Both the position numbers and the translations under genes were made by a program. Source: Escarpia spicata (lineage: Eukaryota; Annelida; Polychaeta; Sabellida; Siboglinidae). From it: a stretch of 64,000 bases of DNA. Positions 48,779 to 58,790 of this stretch are shown one piece after another. The stretch is from NCBI GenBank assembly GCA_963995525.1, contig OZ023214.1, forward strand, positions 10,530,331 through 10,594,330. Direction: 5' to 3'. The notes beneath the pieces were generated by a model. That model was not told the origin of the DNA, ran no database searches, and saw only the letters and a program-made list of their open reading frames with translations. Each line of letters starts with the position of its first letter. Within the stretch, counting starts at the first letter, position 1.

Positions 48779-49240
48779 GTCCCGACTAGCCATCTGCACC
48801 GTTTTATTGAACACATTTGCGCTCTTTTCTTACTGGCTAACACACCACACTTGACACACTGTCTGTTCAGCTACACTCGTATGATACGGGCCCGTTACTG
48901 TACATCCGACGTCTCTGAGGTGCCAGATGATTTGCTACATCATCTTTCTTTAATCTGTAACATGATTTCTAATTACTCATAATTTTATGCATATTCTTCT
49001 AGTTTCCGTGTATGGTGTCGTGTCTATTGAGGCGTTGTCGATCGCGGGTATCCATATTCCACGGCTGCGTGTGTTTTGGAGCAGTTCTGGTACACTCCTA
49101 CCAAGTTACCTGCATCTCCCCCTCGATCTTTTCCGCTCTCATAATATGATTAACCTTCACCTTCTCATTACATGACCTATAAAATCACACTTGTTGTTTC
49201 CAAATTTTGCTTTTCTAAGGATTTCTTCATTGCTTTTCTA
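48779..49240. other. Intron sequence, nothing recognised
   Basis: No supported gene or element. Confidence 0.5.
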
Positions 49241-49396
49241 TAATAATAATAATAATAATAACACAAGTTTATTAGCAACTCAACTGAGTTGGATTCACAG
49301 TATACAATAAAATACAACTATACATTGGAACGTCATACAGTATTAATACACTGAAATGTCATACAGTATAAATACCATCCTTTTGCCCTTCATTCG

Positions 49397-51061
49397 TTAT
49401 TGGCAGTTGTGTAATCCCCATGGTATAAAGGAGTTACGGTATCTGTTTGTTCGGGTTATTGGCAAAGGGTACACATTACTCTGTCTGATGTCATATTTGG
49501 TATGCCTTTTGTCAGGCAGCAGATAGTTTAATCTGTGTGTACTAACTTTAATCTTATTGAAATATTTTTGGCAAAGGCAGTCCCGTCTTGCTTTCAATGT
49601 CTCCAATTTAACATACGTGAGTATCTCAGCGTAACTTGTTGCAGGAAAAATACACTTTAATGCTCTTTTTTGTATCATTTCAATACTGTCAGATAAATAT
49701 TGTGGCAAGTTAGTGTGCCATACGGGGCATGCATATTCTAAAACAGGTCTCACAACACTGACATATATAGTGACCAGATCATTCTGGCTAATTCCTACTC
49801 GCTTTAACTGATACAACATGTACAATCGTTTCCCGGCCTTTTTCACAATATTTTCGACATGCTTATTCCATGTCAGATCCTGTGAAATTGTAACACCTAG
49901 AAGTTTGGCATGGTCTACTTGATCTAAATCTTTTCCATCGATCGTTATATTCGGGATAGTGTTTCGAAAATTGCGGTCTTGTGCAAAACAGTTGATCATC
50001 TCTTTTGATTTTCCTAAATTAATTTTCATGTCATTCTGTTCTGTCCACTTAGCGGCAACGTCAACCGATTCTTGTATAACAGATACACCCTTTCTGTCGC
50101 ATACTTCGAACAATGTACTGTCATCTATATATTTATATAACGGAACAGGCGTTTCTAAATCATTTATGTAGACTAGAAAACATTTAGGTCCAGACAGTGT
50201 TCCTTGTGGTACTCCCCCATTGGGGTGACCAGGATGCGAATATTCATTTCCTATTTTTACTTGTTGAGTTCTGTCCAGTAAAAGTGTTGCCATCCATCTT
50301 ATAATATGTGAAGGCAAACCATACAACTGTAGCTTTTCTAGTAACAAATGATGATTAATAAGGTCAAACGCTTTGCTAAAATCTAGCATTACAACACGGA
50401 CATAAGAGTCCAATTTATCAGTCGCCTCATACCATGTGTGTATCATTTCGACAAGAACGTCTGTTGTGGAAGTTCCACTAATTCCACCAAATTGCTTAGC
50501 ATCAATTTCTCCTTCAATTGTGTCATCCACCCATTTCATTATTATTGATTCAAACACCTTAGCAGCTATTGGAGTTAGTGAAATTGGTCTAATGTCTTTT
50601 TCAATCGACACAGGTGGGTTTGTTTTTGGTAAAGGTATTATGTTGGCCATTTTCCATTCCATAGGGAGTACTCCTTCTCTTAGAGACTTGTTAAAGATAG
50701 CAGTTAATGGAGGAGCGAGGACGTTTGCGTGATTTCTTAACACCCACGCAGGAATGTTATCAGGCCCAGTAGCCTTGTTCACCTTAACATTCTGTAAAGC
50801 TTTAAAAGTAGTCATTACATCGATGACATACTGATCTGGCAGTTCCTCGTTTACTGTGAATATTGTGTGATCCTTATTTAAACGAGGTAAATGTTCACTT
50901 ACATATACAAAAAACTCGTTCATTCTACTGGCTAGTAACGCGCAATCACCATTCGTTGTTTTGTTAGCAAGACCTTGCATGCATGAATTGACATTTGTTT
51001 TAAGTCCCATTATTTTTTTCATGTTTTTCCTCCCATTATTTTTTTCATGTTTTTCCACCAA
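49397..51061 (-). CDS. LINE reverse transcriptase (C-terminal part of ORF2)
   Basis: 554 codons. Reverse transcriptase copies the element's RNA at a nicked chromosomal site (target-primed reverse transcription). Visible motifs: KATGPDNIPAWVL (residues 96-108), RPISLTPIAAKVFE (158-171), VVMLDFSKAFDLINHHLL (223-240), GGVPQGTLSGP (282-292), the catalytic YIDD box at 311-314 (many LINEs have YADD), HAKLLGV near residue 390, then the post-polymerase VRPVLEYACPVW segment. The printed start Met is not the natural one: residues 1-13 arise from the shifted frame of the 26-bp duplication, and the true protein continues from the endonuclease frame. The catalytic core is complete. It could be active only if the frame break is a private mutation of this copy. 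Confidence 0.93.
   Translation of the reverse strand: MVEKHEKNNGRKNMKKIMGLKTNVNSCMQGLANKTTNGDCALLASRMNEFFVYVSEHLPRLNKDHTIFTVNEELPDQYVIDVMTTFKALQNVKVNKATGPDNIPAWVLRNHANVLAPPLTAIFNKSLREGVLPMEWKMANIIPLPKTNPPVSIEKDIRPISLTPIAAKVFESIIMKWVDDTIEGEIDAKQFGGISGTSTTDVLVEMIHTWYEATDKLDSYVRVVMLDFSKAFDLINHHLLLEKLQLYGLPSHIIRWMATLLLDRTQQVKIGNEYSHPGHPNGGVPQGTLSGPKCFLVYINDLETPVPLYKYIDDSTLFEVCDRKGVSVIQESVDVAAKWTEQNDMKINLGKSKEMINCFAQDRNFRNTIPNITIDGKDLDQVDHAKLLGVTISQDLTWNKHVENIVKKAGKRLYMLYQLKRVGISQNDLVTIYVSVVRPVLEYACPVWHTNLPQYLSDSIEMIQKRALKCIFPATSYAEILTYVKLETLKARRDCLCQKYFNKIKVSTHRLNYLLPDKRHTKYDIRQSNVYPLPITRTNRYRNSFIPWGLHNCQ
51005..51056. repeat. Perfect 26-bp tandem duplication breaking the LINE ORF2
   Basis: Copies 51005-51030 and 51031-51056 are identical, beginning tcccatta and ending gtttttcc. 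26 is not a multiple of three, so the second copy shifts the frame between endonuclease and polymerase. The shared peptide NMKKIMG appears in both flanking frames. Confidence 0.95.
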
Positions 51062-52209
51062 TCGTGGGAACCTAATTCATTCAGTGCTGCAATTTGTGTT
51101 TGATAAAAATTGTTATTAAGTTTCGAAGCGGCGCGGTTAACCTTATTACGCAATAATTTTGCTTGGTTCAAATCACCACTCATGTGAGCGCGCTGTCTTT
51201 TACGTACTAATGCTCTAAACCAGTCTGTAACCCATGGTTTATCAGCTGTGTGCCGTGTCACGACCTTAGTAGGGAAGCATATTTCCATGAGGTTGCAAAT
51301 AACAGTTTTATAATATAAATACTGATCTGCACATGACTCCAGCCTAAATAGTGGTTCCCATTTAATGGCAGACAAAGCCATAGCGAATGCGGCTTTTTCA
51401 TTTGGCCCCATACACCTTACGGTTAAACGTGTCACACCCCCAGTGTCAACTAAACGGTTACATTTTGGTTTAAGCAACACCATGTTGTGGTCTGATGACC
51501 CAAGTTCGGAAATAGTAACAGGCGATGTATATACCTCCTCCATGTTCGTCCATATTTTATCTAATATCGCCTGTCCCCGTGTTACTACATTCACTACTTG
51601 GACAAATCTATAATGCGTTTTCATAAAGTTGTCATGCAACTGATTGAAATCCCCAGTTACAATCACACCACATTCTGGATGTCTGCGTACCATGATATCT
51701 ATGCACGTGATTATATGGTCACGTATTTTCAAATACTCCGTCTTTGGAGTGTAATATATACATGCTAACAATATACATGAAAATTTCCTAGGCATTTTTT
51801 TCGGCATTATCTTAATCCATATTACCTCTAAATCGTGAGCCTCCATACCACTCAATCTCGTATACATTAAGTCATTTCTAATGTAGCAAGCTACACCTCC
51901 GGCTCGTCCATGACCTCTATCTTTCCTCTCCAAGCAAAACCCTTGCATAGTAAGGCTATTAGAATCCATATACTCTTTAAACCATGTTTCACTAACACAT
52001 ACAATCGACACATCATGTGTTGCTACAGTTACTTCCAGTTCGTCCATTTTTTCACTGCTCAAAGACCTGACGTTTAAATTAATTAGGGAGGGCAGATCCC
52101 ATTTGCGTTTTTTGCTTCCTGTAGGATTGGGAACACAATACCACGTTGTATTAGAGTCCACAATTTGCATGTTCGATGTGTGTTCAATGGCCAGATCGTT
52201 TAGGCCCAT
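51019..52209 (-). CDS. LINE apurinic/apyrimidinic-like endonuclease (N-terminal part of ORF2)
   Basis: 396 codons. The domain nicks target DNA to prime reverse transcription. Exonuclease-endonuclease-phosphatase signatures are in order: SLINLNVRSL (41-50, Asn near 45), VCVSETWF (70-77, catalytic Glu74), GRAGGVACYIRNDL (101-114), LACIYYTP (148-155), VTGDFNQLHDN (184-194, Asp187 and Asn189) and GSSDHNMV (237-244, Asp240 and catalytic His241). All expected catalytic residues are present. The frame ends prematurely in the 26-bp duplication. The start ATG follows the ORF1 stop by one codon in the same frame (TAG GGA ATG). That could mean stop-reinitiation, readthrough or a mutated continuous ORF. 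Confidence 0.93.
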   Translation of the reverse strand: MGLNDLAIEHTSNMQIVDSNTTWYCVPNPTGSKKRKWDLPSLINLNVRSLSSEKMDELEVTVATHDVSIVCVSETWFKEYMDSNSLTMQGFCLERKDRGHGRAGGVACYIRNDLMYTRLSGMEAHDLEVIWIKIMPKKMPRKFSCILLACIYYTPKTEYLKIRDHIITCIDIMVRRHPECGVIVTGDFNQLHDNFMKTHYRFVQVVNVVTRGQAILDKIWTNMEEVYTSPVTISELGSSDHNMVLLKPKCNRLVDTGGVTRLTVRCMGPNEKAAFAMALSAIKWEPLFRLESCADQYLYYKTVICNLMEICFPTKVVTRHTADKPWVTDWFRALVRKRQRAHMSGDLNQAKLLRNKVNRAASKLNNNFYQTQIAALNELGSHDWWKNMKKIMGGKT

Positions 52210-52212
52210 TCC

Positions 52213-52374
52213 CTAATCACGGGTGTGGTGTTTTTCCTTATGTCCCCGTTTCCCGCACTGACGACACTGCACTTTCTCGGGGTGTCTGCAGGTGGCAGTG
52301 ACGTGGTTCTTCTCACCACATTTGGCACACTTGCCCAGCGTGTGCCTCTGACGAGTACGGCGTTCAACTACTTC
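52213..52374 (-). pseudogene. LINE ORF1 C-terminus with two zinc knuckles
   Basis: About 53 codons end in TAG at 52213-52215. They contain CAKCGEKNHVTATC (CX2CX4HX4C, a classic Gag-like knuckle) and, after a 7-residue linker, CRQCGKRGHKEKHH, the same spacing with His in place of the last Cys. Such knuckles in LINE ORF1 proteins bind element RNA. Upstream the frame meets TAA at about 52377, so the N-terminal part is lost or frameshifted. The frame is the same as that of the endonuclease, one codon apart. Confidence 0.8.
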
Positions 52375-52509
52375 TTACGTGTCCACGACATTCTAGCATT
52401 CTTCTCATGAACCATATTCCCGTTGTTTCTTGTGTCTTATCAAGTCATTAGTCATTGACCACGATCCACACCCGTATAACAGTATGGCGCTCTATAAAGC
52501 CGTGTGGTA

Positions 52510-52694
52510 CAGTGGAACATCCCTATTAAGGTCACCCTCTGGACTGAACCAAAGTGGCCAGATTAGCGAGGTGACCGTATTAGCGGAATTAATTAATTAC
52601 TTACTGTTACGTATATGTTTTGGGACTGACCTGGGGTGGCCATAATTTTCAGGTGGCTGTGTTACGAAGGTGACCGTAGAACGAGGTTCAATTG
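52510..52694. mobile_element. Mariner-like MITE with TA target duplication
   Basis: The left end cagtggaacatccctattaa and the complement of the right end (caattgaacctcgttctacg), each followed by ggtcacc, form imperfect terminal inverted repeats of about 28 bp. A TA dinucleotide flanks each side (52508-52509 and 52695-52696). The interior has agtggcc and gaggtgaccgtatta phrases and no coding capacity. This matches Tc1/mariner-type non-autonomous elements. Confidence 0.7.
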
Positions 52695-52884
52695 TATACG
52701 GATACTAAAACCGTTCGCGATATCACATCACTGTTATTTTTTTTTTCCGTCCCCGGCATCAACAGATACTGCAGTGAACGCAGCAGGAGGCCACTGGTCT
52801 AATATAATGTTAGTCGTGCAGACAGTCGCCTGTCTATGACCCAGCCTCCCGCGTGGCTCTCACGACCTCTCCGTTGACTTAACG

Positions 52885-53112
52885 TTGCTTCAGTTCACTC
52901 AGCTGTATAAGTACTGGCACTAGACAGTGGTGGATGTGTGTGTGTATGAATAGTCTTCGCGCATTAATTGCTGTGTGTGGCTGAATGCTTCCCAGAGAAG
53001 GCGAGGTGGTATTCGATTGAAAGGATCTGCCTGGGAATGAAGTGTAAAGCGCTTTGAGCAGTCCTAAGGACCGGATATTGCGCTGTAAACGAACTTATGT
53101 TTACCTTTTTTA
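52885..53112 (+). mobile_element. SINE, body and tail (head degraded)
   Basis: Clean family body: gcttcagttcactcagctgt, gtgtggctgaatgcttccca, tctgcctgggaatgaagtgt, aaagcgctttgagcagtcct and a ggaccggatattgcgctgta tail. No clear B box is visible upstream. Confidence 0.85.
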
Positions 53113-54120
53113 CCTGTATTGGTATGCATGCTCTATTGCTTCGATATGGTCCGGATGGACCGTTTCTGTGTACCCAGGGTTGACTCTACGCACTGCGTCA
53201 ATGTCAGTGTTCTTACGTCCGAGAATAACTGGGGTGCCCGCGAGGATTCAACCCGTCCAGTATGTTATACAAGAATGGCATGAGAGCTAGGTGTCCGTGC
53301 GGTCACACTGTCATCATGTGAGCTACGTATAATTATCACAACAACAGCCATAGGCGTTGTGAAACGGGGGGGGGGGGGGGGCAGGATTGGCTGAATCCCC
53401 AATACTTAGAGGGGGTGGCAGAGCCCCTCAATATTTTGGGATTTTGTTGATTGTTTGGTGAGCGTCAAAAGAGTGGTGCAGTTGGAGACTCCCAACAAAT
53501 CTGCTACTAACAATACCACCTCCCGTCATCCGAGTTGCAACTTTCTAGTTGCAATTATCTCGTGGTTGATTCCGAAGTATGCCCAACACGACTCCCTTGT
53601 ACTGTGTGGTCAAGGTGGTGCATGGCTGTTTGAACCAGTGCTAAGCGCATTGCGGTTCTTGGACACTCCAAACGAGATCAACCGTTAAAGGGAGGCAGTC
53701 TGTTCCTCTACCCGCAATTAGCCAGTGCGTAATTTGTAACAGGACGTCTGCTATGTTGAACGGGGAAAGGGGAAATAGTTTAAGACCAAAGGGCATTGCA
53801 CTTAACTCAGGCCGCCTCGGCTTTATTGCCAATAAAGCTAGTTTTGAAACTGGATGTTTTGTTTACCATCTTAACATGCTCCAGGGGCGATCTTCCAAAT
53901 TGCGAGCGTTGTTACGAGCTTACTATACACAATTTAGCGGGCAGTATATCTTCAACAACATATTTATCGTAGTCTTAACAACATTACATTAATTGATATA
54001 TGAAAAACAAGGAACAGACTACCCCCTTTTAAGGGGAGAAGACGCGGTGACCAAGGGCGAAGACGGATTTAATACAGAGGTATGATGTATTCTTGCTACT
54101 ACAGCTGCGGAATACAACAG
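53113..54120. other. Intron sequence, nothing recognised apart from a run of 16 G
   Basis: A poly-G tract lies at 53366-53381. The rest shows no gene or element. Confidence 0.5.
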
Positions 54121-54121
54121 A

Positions 54122-54208
54122 AGACACGCACACACGCACGAACGCACGCACGCACACGCACACGCACACGCACACGCACACGCACACGCACACACACACA
54201 CACACAGG
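54122..54208. repeat. (CACACG)n / (CA)n microsatellite
   Basis: Cacacg hexamers pass into ca dinucleotides. Confidence 0.93.
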
Positions 54209-54209
54209 A

Positions 54210-56644
54210 ACGTTAATCATAAGCAGGATGTCGCAACATAAGTGTCCGTCCATTGGGAGTTGAGGAGTCCACAAATTAACCACACGGCTTTGATGTTTCC
54301 GTCGCTAGCACCCCTTGGGTATATTACCACAATATTGGTGTAGTTATCTGGGCAGAATATGAATTATGAAACAGTTGCAGAGAAAGGTTGGTATATCAAA
54401 AAGACAGCACATACACTTTCAAAAAAGTGTTATCAAAATATAGTGATATGCCTAAGCTGTCATTTGAGACTTGTAGTACAATGACTTCGTAAGAGTTCGA
54501 TTGAATGGTAAAAGTCGTTGCATTTTAACAAAATCTCAGCTGGTATAAGCTGGTTTCCTAGTGTGAATACGCAATGCGATTGCACATATGTTTCTACATT
54601 GATGTTGTCGATGTTTACACTCTCAAAAACGAATTCAGTGGGTTGAAGCCTAAATATCGGCCTGGCAATCGGGTTTGGCATGATACCAGATGTAACGACT
54701 GAAGCAAATTCATTCGAAAAATTAAACAAACGCACTTTTTTCTTAAACCGACGCACTACTCATTTGGACATCAACAAACGAGATTCGCAATAGGCTAAAC
54801 CAGTTGACGACAGTGCTTTAACAGCAAGACGGCGAGGTCGTCTCACACGTTCGTGCTCCTTCTTACTCCCCTAACGTGTTGCATGCTCCCAAGATGGCGG
54901 TTCAATTCCATTCCGACCAGCCACACATCGTCTCGTGGACGGACGTCATGAATGTTTGATGCGCTTCACCGGTAAGCCCGCGCCTGGCATGAACATGAGT
55001 CCGTATGACAAATACATGCTCGTTCGCAGACAATGAATCGCTCAAACACGACACGGAACACATGCAAATGTATATAACTGATCTACACCAAGTGCCTAGA
55101 CCGACTTGGTTTTTGTCGTTAAAGATTTCGCGGAAACGTTGATGGAACCTTTGGGGTTTTATCGCATGACTTTTATAGCCTTTTCTTGTGTTTGATGTTT
55201 TCGCTCGTCGCGCTTCAGATTCATCACATCCGACTACGACGGATTGGCTTGTTTGTTTAAATTTGTTACCTACTTTTGACGAAATTATCGGACAAATAAT
55301 TATTTTTGACAAGATCCGATAAAACGTTGGCGAAACAGTGGCGAAGATCAGAATCAATTATTTATAAAAAATAAATAATTACATAAATATAAAATATCAA
55401 AATATTATTATGTAATTAGTCATATTATGGTTTCAAGTGCACTCTTTTACTGACCTAAGTACACATATCACTTGGACTGTTCACACACTGCAATTAGTTT
55501 ATGTTGTGACACCACCGAACTCGACACCCTACACACTACGCTACAGCGCCCCACACAACCAGCCAGTGATTGGCAGAACGAAAGATCAAACCGAAATATT
55601 GCCCTCTCATAAATATATCTTCTCGACTGTTTTTAGATTTCCAGTCCACTAGCCATATTTACTACACTGCAGGGATACGTTTCAAAATATCGAATAAGCC
55701 TGTTTGTTTGATAATAGCATTGGTAGTTGCAGCATTATTCGTAACATTTAATATGACGTATGCAGGCATCGTGTGGCATAGTTAGTTTTGTTTCCGTTAT
55801 GACGCAGATCACGAAATTGTCGATGTTGCCTCTGTGCGCGCACGTGATAAAGACGTTGCGTTAAAATCTATTGGTCAATTCGAATGACATAAATTCATTA
55901 GCTTTAAGTACCGCCGTGAAGTTATTCCTCCAGACAAAATACCGTAGTCCACGTTCCTAAGATCTACTCGTCAACTTGAAAGCATTACATCTTTCATTTG
56001 ATTGCATTGAATAGTTGCTGTTGACCGCTCTTCGGTCACATAAATGGGTATTTTGTAGAACACACCGACATAATATTTCATACGATAATTAGAGAGAGTA
56101 AAAATTTGCCAATATACGTACTTTGGGTGTATCTTTATTAACAAAGGAGTCATGTTGTTTTCACAAATTTCCCACACCTAGTCAAATTAATATGCTGTGA
56201 GAGTATGAAGAAAATCGTAAGGTATATTTTCCACGGAGCTTAGTAAACAATATAATGGCCGGCAACACCATCACTTCTGATCAACTCACCAGGACGGTCT
56301 TGGTGAAACTGAGAAGGTTGTCTCAGGTCATGTGACATGTCATCAATCTTACGCAGTCTTAACTACGCAGCGGGCTGATAATCACGCCCGCGTCTTTGTC
56401 TGAGAAGTGCACACGTTCACAAGTCATATAACATGCAGACTGGAGCCACGTCGCAATTAGCACAATCTTGCAGTTTGCCCAAGATGCCAATGCGCACCTG
56501 TTATTCTGGAGTAAGAAATAGTCTACGCGTTCTGTGTTGTCGTGTGTATATGCAATTACATATGTGTTGGTCACACATTATATCGACAATCCTAAACCCA
56601 TTTTCAAGCTCAATTTACTAAAAAAAGGTCGCTTTATACATTAG
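54210..56644. other. Intron sequence, nothing recognised
   Basis: Frames of up to 151 codons on either strand have no recognisable domain and no splice or codon support. Confidence 0.5.
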
Positions 56645-57088
56645 ATGGCATCGTTGTGGTGCTTGGTGACATAGAAGTTAAACTACCGGATATTCAGTCG
56701 AAACAATCCGGGTTCGAATGCTCTTGTTGTCGCATCGAAGATTTAATTCACTCCATGTTCGTTCAGTTCACTTAGCTGTGTTACTGAGTACCTATGTGCA
56801 AACAGCGGTGGATCTTTTAGTACGAACAGTCTTCGCGTAGTAAGTGCAACGTGGGTTAATTCTTCTCGGGGAAGGCGATATTTGGTCTACAAATGAACGG
56901 AATACCTTGGGCGAAATGTACCGAATACCGTGCAACACAATACTTTACATTTTACCTTTATATATGTTTCTCAGAGACGTCGAGATGATGTTCGAATGGA
57001 TATAACTGCCAGGGGGTGAAGTGTGTAGCACTTTGCGCAATCATTAGCACTGGATACCGCGCTATATAAGAACGTACCTTATTACCTT
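56645..57088 (+). mobile_element. Composite SINE (full copy plus second 3' half) just before exon 2
   Basis: A tRNA-like head with B box gggttcgaatgc (about 56709) is followed by the family body (ttcagttcacttagctgt, gtgggttaattcttctcgg). The first tail lacks the gcgctttgag motif. A second family 3' half then begins at about 56970 (tttctcagagacgtcgagat) and ends with tagcactttgcgc and actggataccgcgctatata. The element stops about 45 bp upstream of the junctophilin exon 2 acceptor. Confidence 0.82.
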
Positions 57089-57132
57089 TACAACAGTCAC
57101 GACGTCAAGTTCCCTATTCTTGTGTGTTTCAG

Positions 57133-57940
57133 GAACGTACCAAGGCCAGTGGTTACGCGGCATGCGGCATGGCTACGGTGTCCGACAGAGCGTACCGTAC
57201 GGCCTGGCGTCTCACTACCGCTCCAAGGCCCTGCGGACGTCGCTGACGTCCCTACGCAGTGAGGCGGAGGAAGACCGGATCGTGAAGGAGCGAGACCGCA
57301 AGATTGACGAGAGCCGGGGCGGCTTCGTGCTGAAGGCACGCGGCGACGAGTCCCCTTCGACCCGGCGTCGCTCGCTCTTCAATAAGAAGGGCCGGTCAAG
57401 TCTACGCAAGGCGCTCACGCTCGGCCTGAAGCTCCGCAAGCAGAAGAGCACAGGCGACATACAGGAGTCCCCGCGACGTCTCACCGGCGGTTCGGTCCGC
57501 AGCACCATCAGCAACATCAGCCACGTGAGCGCCGACTCGTCGCAGTCCGCCTTCACGAACGCGTCCGTTTACACGGACGGCAGCAACCTGAGCTTCATCA
57601 GCCAGGACGACATCAACGACCCGAGCGTGACGGAGACGTACACGGGCGAGTGGAAGAACGACAAGCGCTCGGGCTTCGGCACCAGCGAACGGTCGGACGG
57701 GCTGCGCTACGAGGGCGAGTGGTATAACAACAAGAAGTACGGCTACGGCGTGACGACGCACAAGGACGGCACGCGAGAGGATGGAAAGTACAAGAACAAC
57801 GTGCTCATCTCGTCCGGCAAGAAGAGCCGCCTCTTCCTTATCCGTTCATCGAAGCTGCGCGAGCAGATCGAGAACGCCGTAACGACGGCGCAGCGCGCCA
57901 GTCAGATCGCGCTGCAGAAGGCGGACATCGCCGTGTCCAG
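57133..57940 (+). CDS. JPH: Junctophilin, exon 2 (MORN repeats 6-8, joining region, start of helix)
   Basis: Codons 128 (last two bases) to 396, plus two bases of 397. It opens [25 protein letters not shown] repeat 6 and its strongly conserved tail. Residues about 151-296 are the joining region: SLTSLRSE, a basic [16 protein letters not shown] patch and a Ser-rich stretch. MORN repeats 7 (YTGEWKND, about 297) and 8 ([14 protein letters not shown], about 320) follow. From about residue 362 an Ala/Gln-rich segment begins the long helix that spans the membrane cleft. Eight repeats split 6+2 by a joining region is the standard junctophilin layout. Acceptor tttcag precedes; donor gtaggt follows at 57941. 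The remaining C-terminus was not found downstream in this window. Confidence 0.97.
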
Positions 57941-58604
57941 GTAGGTCACGTCGTAATAATAATAATAACAAAGTAACTTCTATTGCATTGACATCTCCCA
58001 GTCGTGTTGAGTCCTCTTCGTCTCACAATGGAGCAGTTGACATCTTCCTGTCATTCCGGGTCCTCGTCATCTCACGTGCATTTGCCAGGCTTCCAGTTGT
58101 CCGGGGTCTGACATTCGACCAAGTTTGTTCTTCCCCTCGACTAAGTCTTTCACTGATGCTAACTTCGTCGTGTCTAGTGGTCATACGTCAACATTGTTCG
58201 TCGTTTCAGCTGTCATCGGTTCTGTGTCCCTAGACACAGCAACCTCTTGTCATACACACAGTCACCATAACAGATATCAAATACGTAGTAACCATGAGAC
58301 ACACAGACAGGCACAGAGGAAGATAAAGAGACTTGTACAGCCATAAAAAGCTACTTTAGTTTTCATTTGTGTTTGAAGTTTGAACATCCGGCGTGCTTCA
58401 TGTTGATGTATCATATTTGATGTGTTTAAGATTGCAAGAATTTGACATTCTAGAATCTAGATAATTATGGTAAACATGTTAATGATCCATTAATTTGTAT
58501 TATGTTATGTGTATGGCTGTGCTATTTAGTATATATTTATTTATTGTGATACCTAAGGAATGTTAATTGTACACACTTTCACATGTGTCCTATCTATTGT
58601 CAAA
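57941..58604. other. JPH: Junctophilin intron 2 begins; nothing recognised
   Basis: Donor gtaggt at 57941. A short (AAT)n tract lies at 57955-57968. No junctophilin exon was recognised to the end of the window, so intron 2 is probably longer than 6 kb. Confidence 0.6.
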
Positions 58605-58790
58605 TTCGCGGAAATAACGAACCCTCAGCTAAGCCCTGTTTCTGATCCCAAAACACTCACGGCTATAATGAGTCCTCAGCATTAACTGATCCCTAATCAC
58701 TCACGGCTATAACAAGTCCTCAGTTATAATTGATCCCCCAATCACCAACGGCTACAAGTCCTCAGCTACAAGTGATCCCTAATCATAAAA
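58605..58790. repeat. Degenerate tandem repeat, about 48-bp unit, 4 copies
   Basis: Recurring phrases: cctcagctaa or cctcagcatta, tgatccctaatca, ctcacggctataa and agtcctcag. Copies are diverged with small indels. Confidence 0.75.

Larger units (their letters stand above)
49242..52400 (-). mobile_element. Near-complete CR1/L2/Jockey-like non-LTR retrotransposon
   Basis: In minus-strand order: the C-terminal zinc-knuckle end of ORF1 (52374-52213), an AP-type endonuclease (52209-51019), a reverse transcriptase (51061-49397), then a 150-bp 3'UTR and a (TTA)n tail at 49242-49260. Order and tail are those of CR1/L2-type LINEs. The 5' side is truncated or decayed inside ORF1. Coding sequence is open over about 2.8 kb except for one frame break, a perfect 26-bp tandem duplication at 51005-51056, so the insertion looks young. 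It lies antisense inside junctophilin intron 1, and a mariner-type MITE lies about 110 bp beyond its 5' side. Confidence 0.92.

Noticed and set aside
54902..55357. 151-codon minus frame
   Set aside because: Longest unexplained non-repeat frame in that part of the intron, but with no recognisable motif and unremarkable composition; chance is the simpler explanation.
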